Assembly: GCA_028278325.1 (NCBI GenBank)
Contig: JANQEO010000039.1
Span: forward strand, 1 to 52,254
Origin: Candidatus Binatia bacterium
Lineage (GTDB): Bacteria; Desulfobacterota; Binatia; UBA1149; JAJCZL01
Reading direction: 5' to 3'
DNA length: 52,254 bases
In this document: positions 32,421 through 41,392 of the stretch, one piece after another
Numbering within the stretch: the first letter of the stretch is position 1
How the letters are laid out: each line of letters opens with the position of its first letter
Program-made: the position numbers and the translations under genes
Notes under the pieces: model-generated
Told to the model about the DNA's origin: nothing
Databases searched by the model: none
The model's input: the letters and a program-made list of their open reading frames with translations, nothing else

Positions 32421-34750
32421 TTCAAGTCCTGGCCGTCTGGACCGGGCTGTTCGCCTATTTCGTCCTGTTCAACACTTACGGTTTTCTGGTCGAGGACGAA
32501 GGCACCCTTCTGTTCCAGCTCACCCGCGTGCAAAGCGGGCAGGTCCCCTATGTAGATTTTCACACCGGCTACACTCCCGGTTACTACTACTTCGGCGCTC
32601 GGCTCTTGGAGGCCCTAGGTAATTCCACGGCCCATGTCAGGATTTTTCTGGCCGTGATGAATGCGGTGACGGGTGGAGTTCTCTACCTGGTTGCACGCCG
32701 CTTGACCGGGCCGTGGATGTCGCTGCTGCCCCCACTAATCTGGGTGGCTTTCATTCCGACCTTCCTGGGTGACTTCGCCGCGTTCAACGTGCCTTATCCG
32801 GCGTGGTTTGCCGCGCTTTGCTGGGTGCTTCTGGCGCTGGTGTTGCTCGAATGGGCAGACAGCGGCCGGCTAGCCTGGGTCGCCGTCGCCGGCCTTCTGT
32901 GCGCCTTGTCGTTCGCGATAAAACTCAATGCCGGTGCTTACTCTTTGGCAGCGACCGCGTGGATAATCGCTCGCTTTTCCAGAGCCGAGGGCCGAGTCGA
33001 CCGCATGGCTTCGATGACGGCGCCGGTCTTCATGGCGCTCGGTGTCTGGTTCACCTTCGGGTTCGCGTTGGCGAGTCTCGAAGCGATGGTGCTGCTGCTT
33101 CCCATGGCCGCCATCGCGGCTTGGTCTGCGGCTCGGCCCGCCAATGATGATTCCATCTCCACCCCGGCGCGTGCCATGCCGGCTCTTACTGTACTTGCCG
33201 TCGTGTTCGTTGCGCTCAGCCTGGTCTGGGTGGTGCCGGTGTTCTCTCAGTTAGGAACCGACAGGTTCGCCCGTGAGGTTCTCTTGATCGGCTCCAGTGC
33301 CGCCGATCTCTACTACATTGAATACCCGCCTCCGGGTGCCTACGCCGCTGCAGTCATGGCGGCGGTGATCGTGTTCGCAGTAACGGCGCGGCTCATAGGC
33401 AAGGGCAGGCTTTCGGTGGCGATGGTGGCACTCGTCGGTCTCGGAGGCTTGGGGCTGGCGGCTGCATACCTTTCACGCACCGTCATCATGCCGGAGGGTT
33501 TTCGTCAGGCTCTCGTAGATCAACTCGAACACGCGGCCTTCTGGCTTACGCCGCTCGCTCATTGGGGAGGCATCATACTTTTGCTGAGGCCGGCGGTTGA
33601 GCTTCAGAGGGCGAGGGCTCTCGCCGTGATACTGCCACTTGCGGTAGCGATGTATCTGCAAGTCTATCCTCGTTGCGATTTCATGCACGTGGTCATCTCC
33701 GTCCCCCTGTCGATCGTGATGGCCACCGCTTTGCTTTCCCGCGTGATTCGCTGGCTGGAGGCCGGAAGGTGGCCGGCCTTTCTGCCTGGACGCGCGTGCA
33801 TGAACGTAACACTGGTCGCTGTTGTTGCGGCAGTGATCGTTCTCAAGGTCGGCCCGGTCACGACCGCTGCCTTTGCCCATGTTCGCCACGGGACCCTACA
33901 AGTGAGCACACCAACCGTTGCTGCCGGTCTCGAAGCCGAAGCCGCCGACGATCTGGAAGCCTTCGGGCTGGCTGCAGAGTACCTTCGGCGCCATGCGCGC
34001 GAAGGCGAGCCGGTGTTGAGCTTTCCCGCGATGTCGGGGCTGCTCTTCGCCACCGGTCACAGCAATCCCGTTCACCACGACTACTGGTTCCCGGGCCGAC
34101 CCGACCACGACGAAGAAGCCAAGATGCTGGCCGTAATCCGGGCCTCTCCGCCCCGCTTCGTAGTCACACTCAACGACGGCTGGGGATTCTTCAGAGGCTC
34201 TCCACGCTATTACGAGGCCGCCGGCGATTACGTGAGAACGAGTTACCGTCTCGTGGGGCGCTTCGGGCGTTTCGACATCCTTGCCCGGAGTGAGTTGGCG
34301 GCGTCGCTTCCGAAGATCGTGCGGACTCGCGAGGGCCCGGCGACGGACGCAGTAGAGCAGGTCCTGCCCTGGAGGCGCCAGGCGGCCAGGCGTTGGATGG
34401 CGGCCCTCACCCCGGAAGACGCGCAGGCTGCCGACCTGGAATCCGATACGCGTTCGGCGACACTGAGGCTGGAAGCCATACGTGACGGCGGTGACATGCG
34501 CGCCGCTGCTTGGATCGTTCAGGGTTACGGGAGCGGAGATGATAGAGTGCGGCACGAGGCGCTGGCGGCGATGAAGATGGTGTCGGAGAGATACGCGGCG
34601 GCGCGTGGGCGCTGGGCCGGTGATTTTGATGGCGGCTTCTACCTGGACTACGTTTCCGGCATTGCCGAACAGGCCGGCTCTTGGAACGACGATCATCCCC
34701 GTGTGACAGCATTCAAGTCGGCTTTGCTCTCGGTACTGGAGTCTGACTGA
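32417..34750 (+). CDS. GT-C-like membrane protein, tandem paralogue
   Basis: A 777-aa polytopic protein starting at GTG in a GTGA overlap. It repeats the plan of the preceding gene: LVEDEGTLLFQLTR, GQVPYVDFHTGYTPGYYYF, FAAFNVPYPAWFA, DSGRLAWVAVAGLLCALSFA and later VLSFPAMSGLLFATGHSNPVHHDYW all have counterparts there. It therefore arose by duplication. About 12 helices run to residue 495, followed by the same type of soluble domain. The tail from about 640 keeps only a short helical-repeat remnant (DMRAAAWIVQGYGSGDDRVR). Probable polyprenyl-phosphate-sugar-dependent transferase; the two copies may add different sugars or act as a pair. Confidence 0.7.
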   Translation: MIQVLAVWTGLFAYFVLFNTYGFLVEDEGTLLFQLTRVQSGQVPYVDFHTGYTPGYYYFGARLLEALGNSTAHVRIFLAVMNAVTGGVLYLVARRLTGPWMSLLPPLIWVAFIPTFLGDFAAFNVPYPAWFAALCWVLLALVLLEWADSGRLAWVAVAGLLCALSFAIKLNAGAYSLAATAWIIARFSRAEGRVDRMASMTAPVFMALGVWFTFGFALASLEAMVLLLPMAAIAAWSAARPANDDSISTPARAMPALTVLAVVFVALSLVWVVPVFSQLGTDRFAREVLLIGSSAADLYYIEYPPPGAYAAAVMAAVIVFAVTARLIGKGRLSVAMVALVGLGGLGLAAAYLSRTVIMPEGFRQALVDQLEHAAFWLTPLAHWGGIILLLRPAVELQRARALAVILPLAVAMYLQVYPRCDFMHVVISVPLSIVMATALLSRVIRWLEAGRWPAFLPGRACMNVTLVAVVAAVIVLKVGPVTTAAFAHVRHGTLQVSTPTVAAGLEAEAADDLEAFGLAAEYLRRHAREGEPVLSFPAMSGLLFATGHSNPVHHDYWFPGRPDHDEEAKMLAVIRASPPRFVVTLNDGWGFFRGSPRYYEAAGDYVRTSYRLVGRFGRFDILARSELAASLPKIVRTREGPATDAVEQVLPWRRQAARRWMAALTPEDAQAADLESDTRSATLRLEAIRDGGDMRAAAWIVQGYGSGDDRVRHEALAAMKMVSERYAAARGRWAGDFDGGFYLDYVSGIAEQAGSWNDDHPRVTAFKSALLSVLESD

Positions 34751-34754
34751 CAAG

Positions 34755-35531
34755 ATGGCTTCGGAGAAATTCACAGGCGAGCGTCCCGGCTGGGGCAAGG
34801 ATTTCGACTACGATGAGTCGCGCCATCTGGCCGCGTATATCTACGCTCGCGAGTTGGCCAAGGGGAAGCGGGTCCTCGATGCGGGTTGCGGTGAGGGCTT
34901 CGGGACGGTGACCTTGGCCGACGTTGCAGCATCCGTCGTCGGTGTCGATTACTCTGAGGACGCCATCGCTTCCTGTCGCAAGAGCTGGAGCAAGCCCAAT
35001 CTCAGATTCGAGCGCGTCAACCTTACCGAGCCCGGTGATTTTTCCGAGACTTTCGACCTGGTGCTCAACTTTCAGGTCCTCGAACACATCGAGGACGAGT
35101 TGCCCTTCCTCGAGGGCCTCAAGAAGCGCCTCGCTCCGGGTGGGCGGCTCATGCTCACCACTCCCAACATACTCAAGTCCTTCTCCGAGAATCCCTACCA
35201 CGTGCGTGAGTACACGGTGGCCGAACTCGAATCCCTGCTCGGCAAGGTTTTCTCGAAGGTCGAGCTCGAAGGGATGCATGGCAATGCCAAGGTGACGGCC
35301 TTCGATGCCGGACGGGAGAAGGCGGTCAAGCGCATCCTGCGTCTCGATCCCCTCGGTATCCGCAACCTGCTTCCTTCCGGTCTGGTGAATTTCGCTTTCG
35401 CCAAACTCTCGGTGCTCGTCAGGCGGCAGGCCAAGTCGTCGGCAGGTGAGAGCGAGATCCGCCCCGAAGACTTCAGCCCGGGCGCCGTCGACGACGAAGC
35501 CCTCGACTTGATCGCGTTCTGCGAGGCCTGA
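34755..35531 (+). CDS. Class I SAM-dependent methyltransferase
   Basis: A 258-aa Rossmann methyltransferase. Motif I is KRVLDAGCGEGFGTVTLAD, motif II VVGVDYSEDAI, and LNFQVLEHIEDELPFLEGL plus GGRLMLTTPN are typical of the Methyltransf_11 group. The C-terminal 90 residues are helical with a basic face. Located 4 bp after the GT-C paralogue and 4 bp before the flippase, it probably methylates a sugar or lipid intermediate of the glycan. ATG at 34755 fits the conserved GERPGWGKDFDYDESRH start region seen in glycan-locus methyltransferases. Cytoplasmic; acceptor unknown. Confidence 0.85.
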   Translation: MASEKFTGERPGWGKDFDYDESRHLAAYIYARELAKGKRVLDAGCGEGFGTVTLADVAASVVGVDYSEDAIASCRKSWSKPNLRFERVNLTEPGDFSETFDLVLNFQVLEHIEDELPFLEGLKKRLAPGGRLMLTTPNILKSFSENPYHVREYTVAELESLLGKVFSKVELEGMHGNAKVTAFDAGREKAVKRILRLDPLGIRNLLPSGLVNFAFAKLSVLVRRQAKSSAGESEIRPEDFSPGAVDDEALDLIAFCEA

Positions 35532-35532
35532 A

Positions 35533-35550
35533 CGGGTGAGCGCTCACCCG
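35533..35550 (+). promoter_or_regulatory. Perfect 18-bp palindrome over the flippase start codon
   Basis: CGGGTGAGCGCTCACCCG is a perfect 18-bp palindrome containing the flippase GTG (35536-35538), starting 1 nt after the upstream stop. In RNA it can fold as a 7-bp stem with a GCGC loop that hides the start codon, so initiation would need a ribosome arriving from the methyltransferase gene. A protein-binding site is the alternative. Confidence 0.5.
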
Positions 35551-36999
35551 GACGGGCTGGCGCGCAGCGCTTGGTTCGGCCTTTGGACTCAGGCCATCGA
35601 CAAGCTGCTGCCCGTTGCCATAACCCTCTATCTAGCGCGTGCCCTCGCGCCCGAAAGCTTCGGCGTCTACAGCTTCATCATCGCCTACTTGGCTCTGTTT
35701 CAGACCATAACCGAGTACGGCCTCGACACCGTGCTGGTTCGCATGATGACCCAATCGCCTTCGGCGCGAGGACAGATCTTTCGGGCGGGCCTGGCGCTCA
35801 AACTGATCATCGCGGTGGGCTGTGCGGTCGTGGCGACGGTGCTGGCGGGGCCGCTGTCGGGCGGGCAGGCGCCGATGGGCCTCATGTTGGTGGCAGCCTT
35901 GGGGCTGGTCACGGCGATGGGAGCGGCCTACCGCTCGTACTTCCGCGCCGCCATCAACATTCGCGCCGTTCTCTGGATCGCCATAGTGCGTGCCGTCATC
36001 CTGGCGGCCGCAGTCGTTGGTGCGGTTGTGGCGGGCCTCGGGCTGTACGGAATCTTCACCGCCATGGCAGCGGCCAACCTGTTGGCCTTCGGCGTTGTGG
36101 CTCTGGCGGTTGCCAGGACATTGCCGCCCAGGCTTACCTTCGACCGCGAACTCTGGCGGCGTCTCATGAAGGGCGTGCTGCCGCTAACCGCGAACGCTCT
36201 CGCGCTGACCGTAAGCCTGCGCGCCGGGCAGATCATACTGATGTCCATGCGCGGGCCTCTCGAGGTCGGCTTGCTCGGTGCCGCCTCGCGGGTGTCTGAA
36301 GCGTTCACGCTCTTGCCCGAAGCCTTGATGATCACGATCTACCCGCTCATGGCCGGTTTGCACGACAACGACCCTGCACGTCTGGTAGCCACCGCCGAAA
36401 AGTCGACGCGCTATCTCATCGTTGCCGCGGGACTTCCGGTGGTTCTTTGCCTGGTTGCTGGCGACGAGATCATGGGCTTACTGTTCGGAGACGCGTTCGC
36501 GCGGGCGGGTGACGCGCTGTCGGTGCTGGCTCTCATGGCACTGCTCAGTGCGACCGGCACGGTGATCATCAACCTGCTTGCGGCAGTGCATCTCGAAGGA
36601 ATTCTGTCGCGCAACACGATCATCTTCGCAGTGGTGAATGTTGCGCTTTGTCTTGTTCTGATCCCCACCGATGGGTACATAGGCGCTGCCGTGGCGATGG
36701 TGGCGACGAGTCTGGCCTCGCAGGTGTGCCTTGCATTGTTGCCCTCGACGGGGCCTCTGGTCAGGCCATGCCTGTTCGCCGGACTGCGTACGGTGATCGC
36801 TGTGTTCGTAGGCGCAGCGGTTGGGTCGGCTGTCGGGCCGATGCTTTCGTGGGAGGCGGTTGCCCGGGGTGGAGCGGCTCTAGCGGCCTATATGCTCACG
36901 CTCGTTCTGCTCGGTGTGATCAACCGGGAGGAGGTCAGGTTCTCACGCTCGGTTTTGGCGCAGTTCTCATCGCGCTCGGGAAGCCCCAACGGTGATTGA
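35536..36999 (+). CDS. Oligosaccharide flippase (Wzx/MATE-like, MOP superfamily)
   Basis: A 487-aa protein with about 12-14 hydrophobic helices. The N-terminus LARSAWFGLWTQAIDKLLPV followed by ARALAPESFGVYSFIIAYLAL is characteristic of O-antigen and exopolysaccharide flippases (PST type). Later sequence, such as LLGAASRVSEAFTLLPEALM and LFGDAFARAGDALSVLALMALL, also matches. It moves polyprenyl-diphosphate-linked oligosaccharide from the cytoplasmic to the periplasmic face of the inner membrane. The start GTG lies in a perfect palindrome; there is no separate Shine-Dalgarno, so coupling to the upstream gene is likely. It overlaps the next gene by 8 bp. It defines the locus as a flippase-dependent glycan pathway. 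Confidence 0.9.
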   Translation: MSAHPDGLARSAWFGLWTQAIDKLLPVAITLYLARALAPESFGVYSFIIAYLALFQTITEYGLDTVLVRMMTQSPSARGQIFRAGLALKLIIAVGCAVVATVLAGPLSGGQAPMGLMLVAALGLVTAMGAAYRSYFRAAINIRAVLWIAIVRAVILAAAVVGAVVAGLGLYGIFTAMAAANLLAFGVVALAVARTLPPRLTFDRELWRRLMKGVLPLTANALALTVSLRAGQIILMSMRGPLEVGLLGAASRVSEAFTLLPEALMITIYPLMAGLHDNDPARLVATAEKSTRYLIVAAGLPVVLCLVAGDEIMGLLFGDAFARAGDALSVLALMALLSATGTVIINLLAAVHLEGILSRNTIIFAVVNVALCLVLIPTDGYIGAAVAMVATSLASQVCLALLPSTGPLVRPCLFAGLRTVIAVFVGAAVGSAVGPMLSWEAVARGGAALAAYMLTLVLLGVINREEVRFSRSVLAQFSSRSGSPNGD

Positions 37000-37939
37000 G
37001 CCTTGTAAGATCTGCGGCGGGCGTGACCTCGAGCCCTACCACGACCAGGGCTACCGACGTTTGCTCAAGTGCCGCGACTGCCGTCTCGTAGTGGCCGATC
37101 CCATCCCCACGGTGGTACAGAAGGAAGAGACCGAAAGGCTCGCCTACGTGGGAGAGCTCTTGCCCGAAGCGGCCGAGTTCTTCGAGAACTGCCACCGCGA
37201 CTTCCGAGAAGACGCCGTCATCCGCGGCTTTCGCCAGGCCCTCGATTGGATAGCCAAGTGGCGGGAGCCGGGAGACTTGCTCGACGTCGGCCCGGGCACC
37301 GGCATCTTCTTGTACCTCGCTCAGCAAGCCGGCTGGACGCCCTATGGCATAGATATCTGCGATCTGAGCGCCGACAAGGCCCGCGAGGAGTTTCAGATCG
37401 ATGTCGACGTGGGCAGCTTCGAAGACTTCGGTTACGAGCGGGAGAGTTTCGATTGCATAACCATGCTCGACGTACTCGAACACACTCGCGATCCGAGCGC
37501 CTTCCTGAACCGAGCCTATGAGCTGCTGCGCCCCGGGGGAGTCCTGTATGTGGCCGTGCCCAACCAGCGTTCCTTGCTGACGGCCATCCTCGACCGCTAC
37601 ATCCACCTCGGCGGCCCCGGATCAGAGTGGTTCTTGGCGCGCCTCTACGTGCAGCCCCATGTCTTCTACTTCAACCCCCAGGCCTTGCAGCGGGCCCTGA
37701 CCGATGCCGGTTTCGAAACGGTCGCTGTCCACGGCGGCAACGTCTACCTGGGGCGTTACCGCCTTCCCTTGTGGATGCGCGTTCCGCTGGAGATAGTCCT
37801 GCAGGTGGGCAGCCTGATCGGGATGAGCGCGCGGATACTGGCCCTTGCGCGGAAGCCTGCAGAGGGGGAAGAGCCGATTCCCGTCAAGGTCGACTTCGAG
37901 CCGATCGAGATCGCCGGCGGAGAGTTCGAGCCGGCGTAG
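36992..37939 (+). CDS. SAM methyltransferase with N-terminal zinc-ribbon-like knuckle
   Basis: A 315-aa protein. The first 30 residues contain Cys5-x2-Cys8 and Cys27-x2-Cys30 (CKICGG ... CRDC), a probable zinc knuckle common in glycan-locus and natural-product methyltransferases. The catalytic domain has DLLDVGPGTGIFLYLAQQAG (motif I), YGIDICDLSADKA and CITMLDVLEHTRDPSAFL, with GGVLYVAVPNQRS. The end of the protein has a hydrophobic stretch near 260-285, possibly membrane-associated. It begins at GTG inside the flippase 3' end and closes the forward operon. A sugar or lipid methylation role in the glycan is inferred. Confidence 0.83.
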   Translation: MIEPCKICGGRDLEPYHDQGYRRLLKCRDCRLVVADPIPTVVQKEETERLAYVGELLPEAAEFFENCHRDFREDAVIRGFRQALDWIAKWREPGDLLDVGPGTGIFLYLAQQAGWTPYGIDICDLSADKAREEFQIDVDVGSFEDFGYERESFDCITMLDVLEHTRDPSAFLNRAYELLRPGGVLYVAVPNQRSLLTAILDRYIHLGGPGSEWFLARLYVQPHVFYFNPQALQRALTDAGFETVAVHGGNVYLGRYRLPLWMRVPLEIVLQVGSLIGMSARILALARKPAEGEEPIPVKVDFEPIEIAGGEFEPA

Positions 37940-37951
37940 TTAAATCTTCGG

Positions 37952-39586
37952 TCAGCCGCCGGGCTGCAGTTCGAGTACGAGTAGTTCGCCGTCGCCGGGA
38001 AGCAGCCAGCGGCTGTATGCAAGCCGGCGGTTTACATCGTAGCCGGGCAGTTCGGCGAAGCTCACGATGTATTCGTCGTCGTGGACCCACCACCAACTCT
38101 TTTTCGTATGAGGTTGTCCGGGGATGGCTTCTTCGTTGGTCGGCCATGTCCCCATCGCAGCCGCGAATCTCTCCGCGTTGTATTCGAAGCCGCCGTCGAT
38201 GCTCTTCGGTCCGACGCCCTGAGCTTCCAGATCGGCGAGGGCATCGAAGCGCACCCGGTTCCAGCTCATGTAGTCGTGGGTGCCGGCCACGGCATACCAT
38301 CCGAGTAGAGCAGCGATCAGGAAGGGCAACGCGCGAGGGCTGGTATCGGGGAAGGCAGAGGCTGCGGCCGCGATCGCGAACGGTATGACGATGATGAGAT
38401 AGCGGTCGAAGTAGAAGCGCGCGTGGATGAGAGATCCCAGGAACAGCGCAGCAAACGCCAGCCACAAGAACCCGCTTCTCACATCCCGAAGCCGCGCCAG
38501 GCCGAGCGCCCAGGCCACGGACAGGACTCCCAACGAAACCACCGACACCACCGTGAGGACCACGCGGAAGCCGTTACCCAGCTGTCCAATGGGAGGCAGG
38601 GCAAGAAATTGGTTGTCACGCAGCGACAGGGGCCCCAACCCGAAGTCGTAGATCACGTTGGTTAGCGAAGGCATCAGCACGCCCTCTGAGAAGAAGAGGA
38701 CAGCGGCCAGAACTGCGGCGATCACGATCGCAGTGAGTGTGGCCGAACGCTGATGACGGTACACGGCCGGCAGTAGCGCCGCCGCCAGCGGGGCCAGCAA
38801 CAAGCCGAGATACTCAAGGCCTCTGAAGGCCGCGTTGCCCACTCCCAGCGGAGTGAAAGCCGCCGCTTCCCGGACCTTGTTTTGCAGTCCCGAGGGCGTG
38901 TCCTGAAGGGCGAAGATCCAAAAAAGATAAGCACCCAATGCCACCAGAGGTACGGCACCGGCTGCGACCGCCACGCGGATGCGATCGGCGATGCGGCGCT
39001 CCGAAGTCTGTTCGCCGGCCGCGAGGAGCGCGGCAAGAGAGGCGGCCGCGGCCAGGAAGATTCCATGTTGGCGGATAAGTAGACAGGCCGCCGCCAGGCA
39101 GGAAGCGATGAGCACGAGAACGATGCGGTTCTCGGACAACCCGCGCAGATAGAAGTAGGCGGCCCACACGGCGAACACCGCGGCGGGGACGTCGGTCATG
39201 AAGGTGAAAGCCTGGTTCACATACAGGGGATCGAGGCCGAAGGACACGACGGCCAGAATTACGAAGGGTGCCGATAGCCCTGCTGCACGCAGAAGAAGGA
39301 AGAACCCGACGACTCCACCGGCCGCCAGCACCAGTGTCGAGATGCGAAGCATCGTGTAGGAAAGGCCGAAGAGCTTGCATAGGGCGGCGCCGTAGAAGGT
39401 CTGAAAGACCAGGCTGGCGCCGGTCCAGGGTAAGAACTCCATGCGGCCCTCTTCGCAAAGCACTCGAACCGAATGGTAGTAGGACCAGTCGTCGCTGAGG
39501 GGGAAGTTGCCGCCCGTGCCGACGAGCAGCGCAACTGCTACGGAGGCTGCGATGATGAGGCCGACGCCCGTGAGGGGGGATCGCAA
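37952..39586 (-). CDS. GT-C family membrane glycosyltransferase (ArnT/PMT-like)
   Basis: A 544-aa polytopic protein. The first helix is followed by NFPLSDDWSYYHSVRVL; the SDD motif in the first periplasmic loop is typical of GT39/GT83-type enzymes that take sugar from polyprenyl phosphate. FTFMTDVPAAVFAVWAAYFY provides a second acidic motif, also conserved in ArnT-like proteins. About 11 helices, then a periplasmic C-terminal tail of about 90 residues. It is convergent with the methyltransferase by 12 bp and lies 12 bp downstream of a GtrB-type GT2, whose lipid-linked sugar it probably uses. Acceptor unknown (glycan, lipid or protein). Confidence 0.78.
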   Translation of the reverse strand: MRSPLTGVGLIIAASVAVALLVGTGGNFPLSDDWSYYHSVRVLCEEGRMEFLPWTGASLVFQTFYGAALCKLFGLSYTMLRISTLVLAAGGVVGFFLLLRAAGLSAPFVILAVVSFGLDPLYVNQAFTFMTDVPAAVFAVWAAYFYLRGLSENRIVLVLIASCLAAACLLIRQHGIFLAAAASLAALLAAGEQTSERRIADRIRVAVAAGAVPLVALGAYLFWIFALQDTPSGLQNKVREAAAFTPLGVGNAAFRGLEYLGLLLAPLAAALLPAVYRHQRSATLTAIVIAAVLAAVLFFSEGVLMPSLTNVIYDFGLGPLSLRDNQFLALPPIGQLGNGFRVVLTVVSVVSLGVLSVAWALGLARLRDVRSGFLWLAFAALFLGSLIHARFYFDRYLIIVIPFAIAAAASAFPDTSPRALPFLIAALLGWYAVAGTHDYMSWNRVRFDALADLEAQGVGPKSIDGGFEYNAERFAAAMGTWPTNEEAIPGQPHTKKSWWWVHDDEYIVSFAELPGYDVNRRLAYSRWLLPGDGELLVLELQPGG

Positions 39587-39598
39587 GGGCTCGGCCTC

Positions 39599-40546
39599 TC
39601 AGCGGGCGTCTACGGTTCTGTTGCCACCCTTCACGATCTCAGAGACGACGTAAAGGGGTCTGTGCTTCACCTCGTCGTAAGTGCGGGCGATGTATTCTCC
39701 GAGGATCCCTATGAAGGTGAGGTTGAGGCCGCCGAGAAACAATATGGCCACGGCCTGGGTGGTGAAGCCCGCGACCACGTTGATCCCGAGAATGCGAAGC
39801 AGCAGCAGGATGGTGCCGTAGGCGAAGCTCGCCGTCGAGACGATCAAGCCGAGGATCATCGCCAAGCGCAGAGGTTTGTAGCTGTAGCCGAAGATGGCAT
39901 CCAGGGCGTAGCGGATCAGTCGACGGAGGGTCTGCTTGGGCGCACCGGCGAAACGCCTCTCGCGGTCGTACCATACCTCTCCAACGTTGAATCCGACCCA
40001 CCAGCGCAGGCCGGGGATGTAGCGATGGCGCTCGGGAAGGGCGGCTACCTCCTGGGCGGCCGTTTTGTCCATGAGGCTGAAGATGCCCACCTCATGTGGC
40101 AGCGGTACATCGCTGAGCCATTCGAAGGCTTTGTAGAAGGCGCTCATCGCCCAGCCGCGCAGGCCTTCTTCGTAGCGGGACTTGCGGCGGGCCAGCACGA
40201 CCCTGTAACCGCGTTCCCAGGCTTCGACCAGCTCGGGGATGACCTCGGGTGGGTCTTGAAGATCGCCGTCCATCAGCACGACAGCATCGCCATCGCTATT
40301 GCGCAGCCCGGCGGTGCAGGCCGCCTGGTGGCCGAAGTTGCGGGACAGCCGCACGATCTTGATGCGAGGATCATTGGCGGACAACTCGGCGAGCTTGGTG
40401 TAGGTCGCATCGGTGCTGCCGTCGTCGACGAACACGAACTCCATCTCGTGGCTGATTTGCTCAGCGGCGCCATTGAGGCGCTCGTACAGAGTGCTGATCG
40501 TCGCCGCTTCGTTGTAGATGGGGAGTGTGATCGAGATGGTCGCCAC
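39599..40546 (-). CDS. GtrB-type polyprenyl-phosphate glycosyltransferase (GT2)
   Basis: A 315-aa enzyme: ISITLPIYNEAATISTLYERL, EFVFVDDGSTDATYTKL, IVRLSRNFGHQAACTAGL and AVVLMDGDLQDPPEVIPEL with its QDPPE. These are diagnostic of the GtrB/DPMS bacterial group making undecaprenyl-phosphate glucose or similar. Two helices (about 232-255 and 265-290) anchor it, and NLTFIGILGEYIARTYDEVK is the conserved end. GTG start. It is the donor-making partner of the GT-C protein directly downstream, as in gtr and arn loci. No gtrA-like small flippase is visible next to it. Confidence 0.9.
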   Translation of the reverse strand: MATISITLPIYNEAATISTLYERLNGAAEQISHEMEFVFVDDGSTDATYTKLAELSANDPRIKIVRLSRNFGHQAACTAGLRNSDGDAVVLMDGDLQDPPEVIPELVEAWERGYRVVLARRKSRYEEGLRGWAMSAFYKAFEWLSDVPLPHEVGIFSLMDKTAAQEVAALPERHRYIPGLRWWVGFNVGEVWYDRERRFAGAPKQTLRRLIRYALDAIFGYSYKPLRLAMILGLIVSTASFAYGTILLLLRILGINVVAGFTTQAVAILFLGGLNLTFIGILGEYIARTYDEVKHRPLYVVSEIVKGGNRTVDAR

Positions 40547-40615
40547 GGCTCGAGCCCAGGGTGATTCTAGCCGAGGCGCCGCTGGCGTGATAGCGCCGCC
40601 CGCTCTCGTGGGGCG

Positions 40616-41392
40616 CTAGCCCCCGAGGAGTGCCTTCAGTTTCACCAGGAGCGAGTCAGGCTCCGTTGGAGTGAAGTACAGGTTGACCCGGTCTCTCTCG
40701 AGGTAGTCCTCGATCTGTCGGTAGCCGTGGGATTGGAAGTAGTCGAGGATCGTCTTCTTGTTTGCCGGCGTGGTTTCGATACAGACCAAGGCCGGCCTGT
40801 AGGTGTCGATATCGAAGCCTTTGAGAGCGTCCGGCTCGCCCCCCTCGATGTCCATCGACAAGAAGTCGATACGCTCTACGTTGTTCTGTTCGAGCAGTTC
40901 GTTGAGAGTGATCGTGGGGACTTGGACCGGTTTAGGCTCTTGCTCCTTGGCTTTTGGGAAGTACTGGTGCCAGTCCTCGTCGGTGGACGATACGCCCCCC
41001 GCGAGGTAGAGGGTCTCCATCGTTCCCGAGTGATCGGTGACGATATAGCTAAAGAATTTCGTTTTGGGACGGTGCGCCTCGTAACCGGGAGCGAAGCGCG
41101 CTTGCGCGTCGATCGCTATGCCGGTCCAGTCGAGATGCTTCTCTAGATACGCAGTCGTACTCAGCTTTTCCCAGTGGAACGACCCGACGTCGAGGAACAC
41201 TCCTTCCTTCTTGTCACTGAAGAAGTGTCGAATGATCAGCTCTTCGTCATGCTGGGAGTAGAGCTTCTGATTCTGCTCGAAGAACTCCTCGCCATACTCT
41301 TCGGCACAAGATGCGACTAGAACGACGCACAGAGCTGTCAAGAAGAACTTGGCCCTGGCACCAACAGCCGATTTGCGATCCGCAACAGTCAT
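40616..41392 (-). CDS. FkbM-family methyltransferase-fold protein with lipoprotein signal peptide
   Basis: A 258-aa protein. ATG at 41392 overlaps the permease stop (ATGA), which fixes the start and gives a type II signal peptide: basic n-region, hydrophobic FFLTALCVVLVASC, lipobox VASC with Cys29. The mature part is a complete FkbM-type domain: SQHDEELIIRHFF, VFLDVGSFHWEKLSTTAYLE (motif I), LDWTGIAIDAQ, FLSMDIEGGEPDALKGFD and YLERDRVNLYFTP. The GxxxG part of the SAM loop is weakened (DVGSFHW). Known FkbM enzymes are cytoplasmic O-methyltransferases, so a lipid-anchored, exported version is odd. Coupling to the permease suggests a shared task. Methyltransferase activity is doubtful without SAM in the periplasm. 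Confidence 0.78.
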   Translation of the reverse strand: MTVADRKSAVGARAKFFLTALCVVLVASCAEEYGEEFFEQNQKLYSQHDEELIIRHFFSDKKEGVFLDVGSFHWEKLSTTAYLEKHLDWTGIAIDAQARFAPGYEAHRPKTKFFSYIVTDHSGTMETLYLAGGVSSTDEDWHQYFPKAKEQEPKPVQVPTITLNELLEQNNVERIDFLSMDIEGGEPDALKGFDIDTYRPALVCIETTPANKKTILDYFQSHGYRQIEDYLERDRVNLYFTPTEPDSLLVKLKALLGG

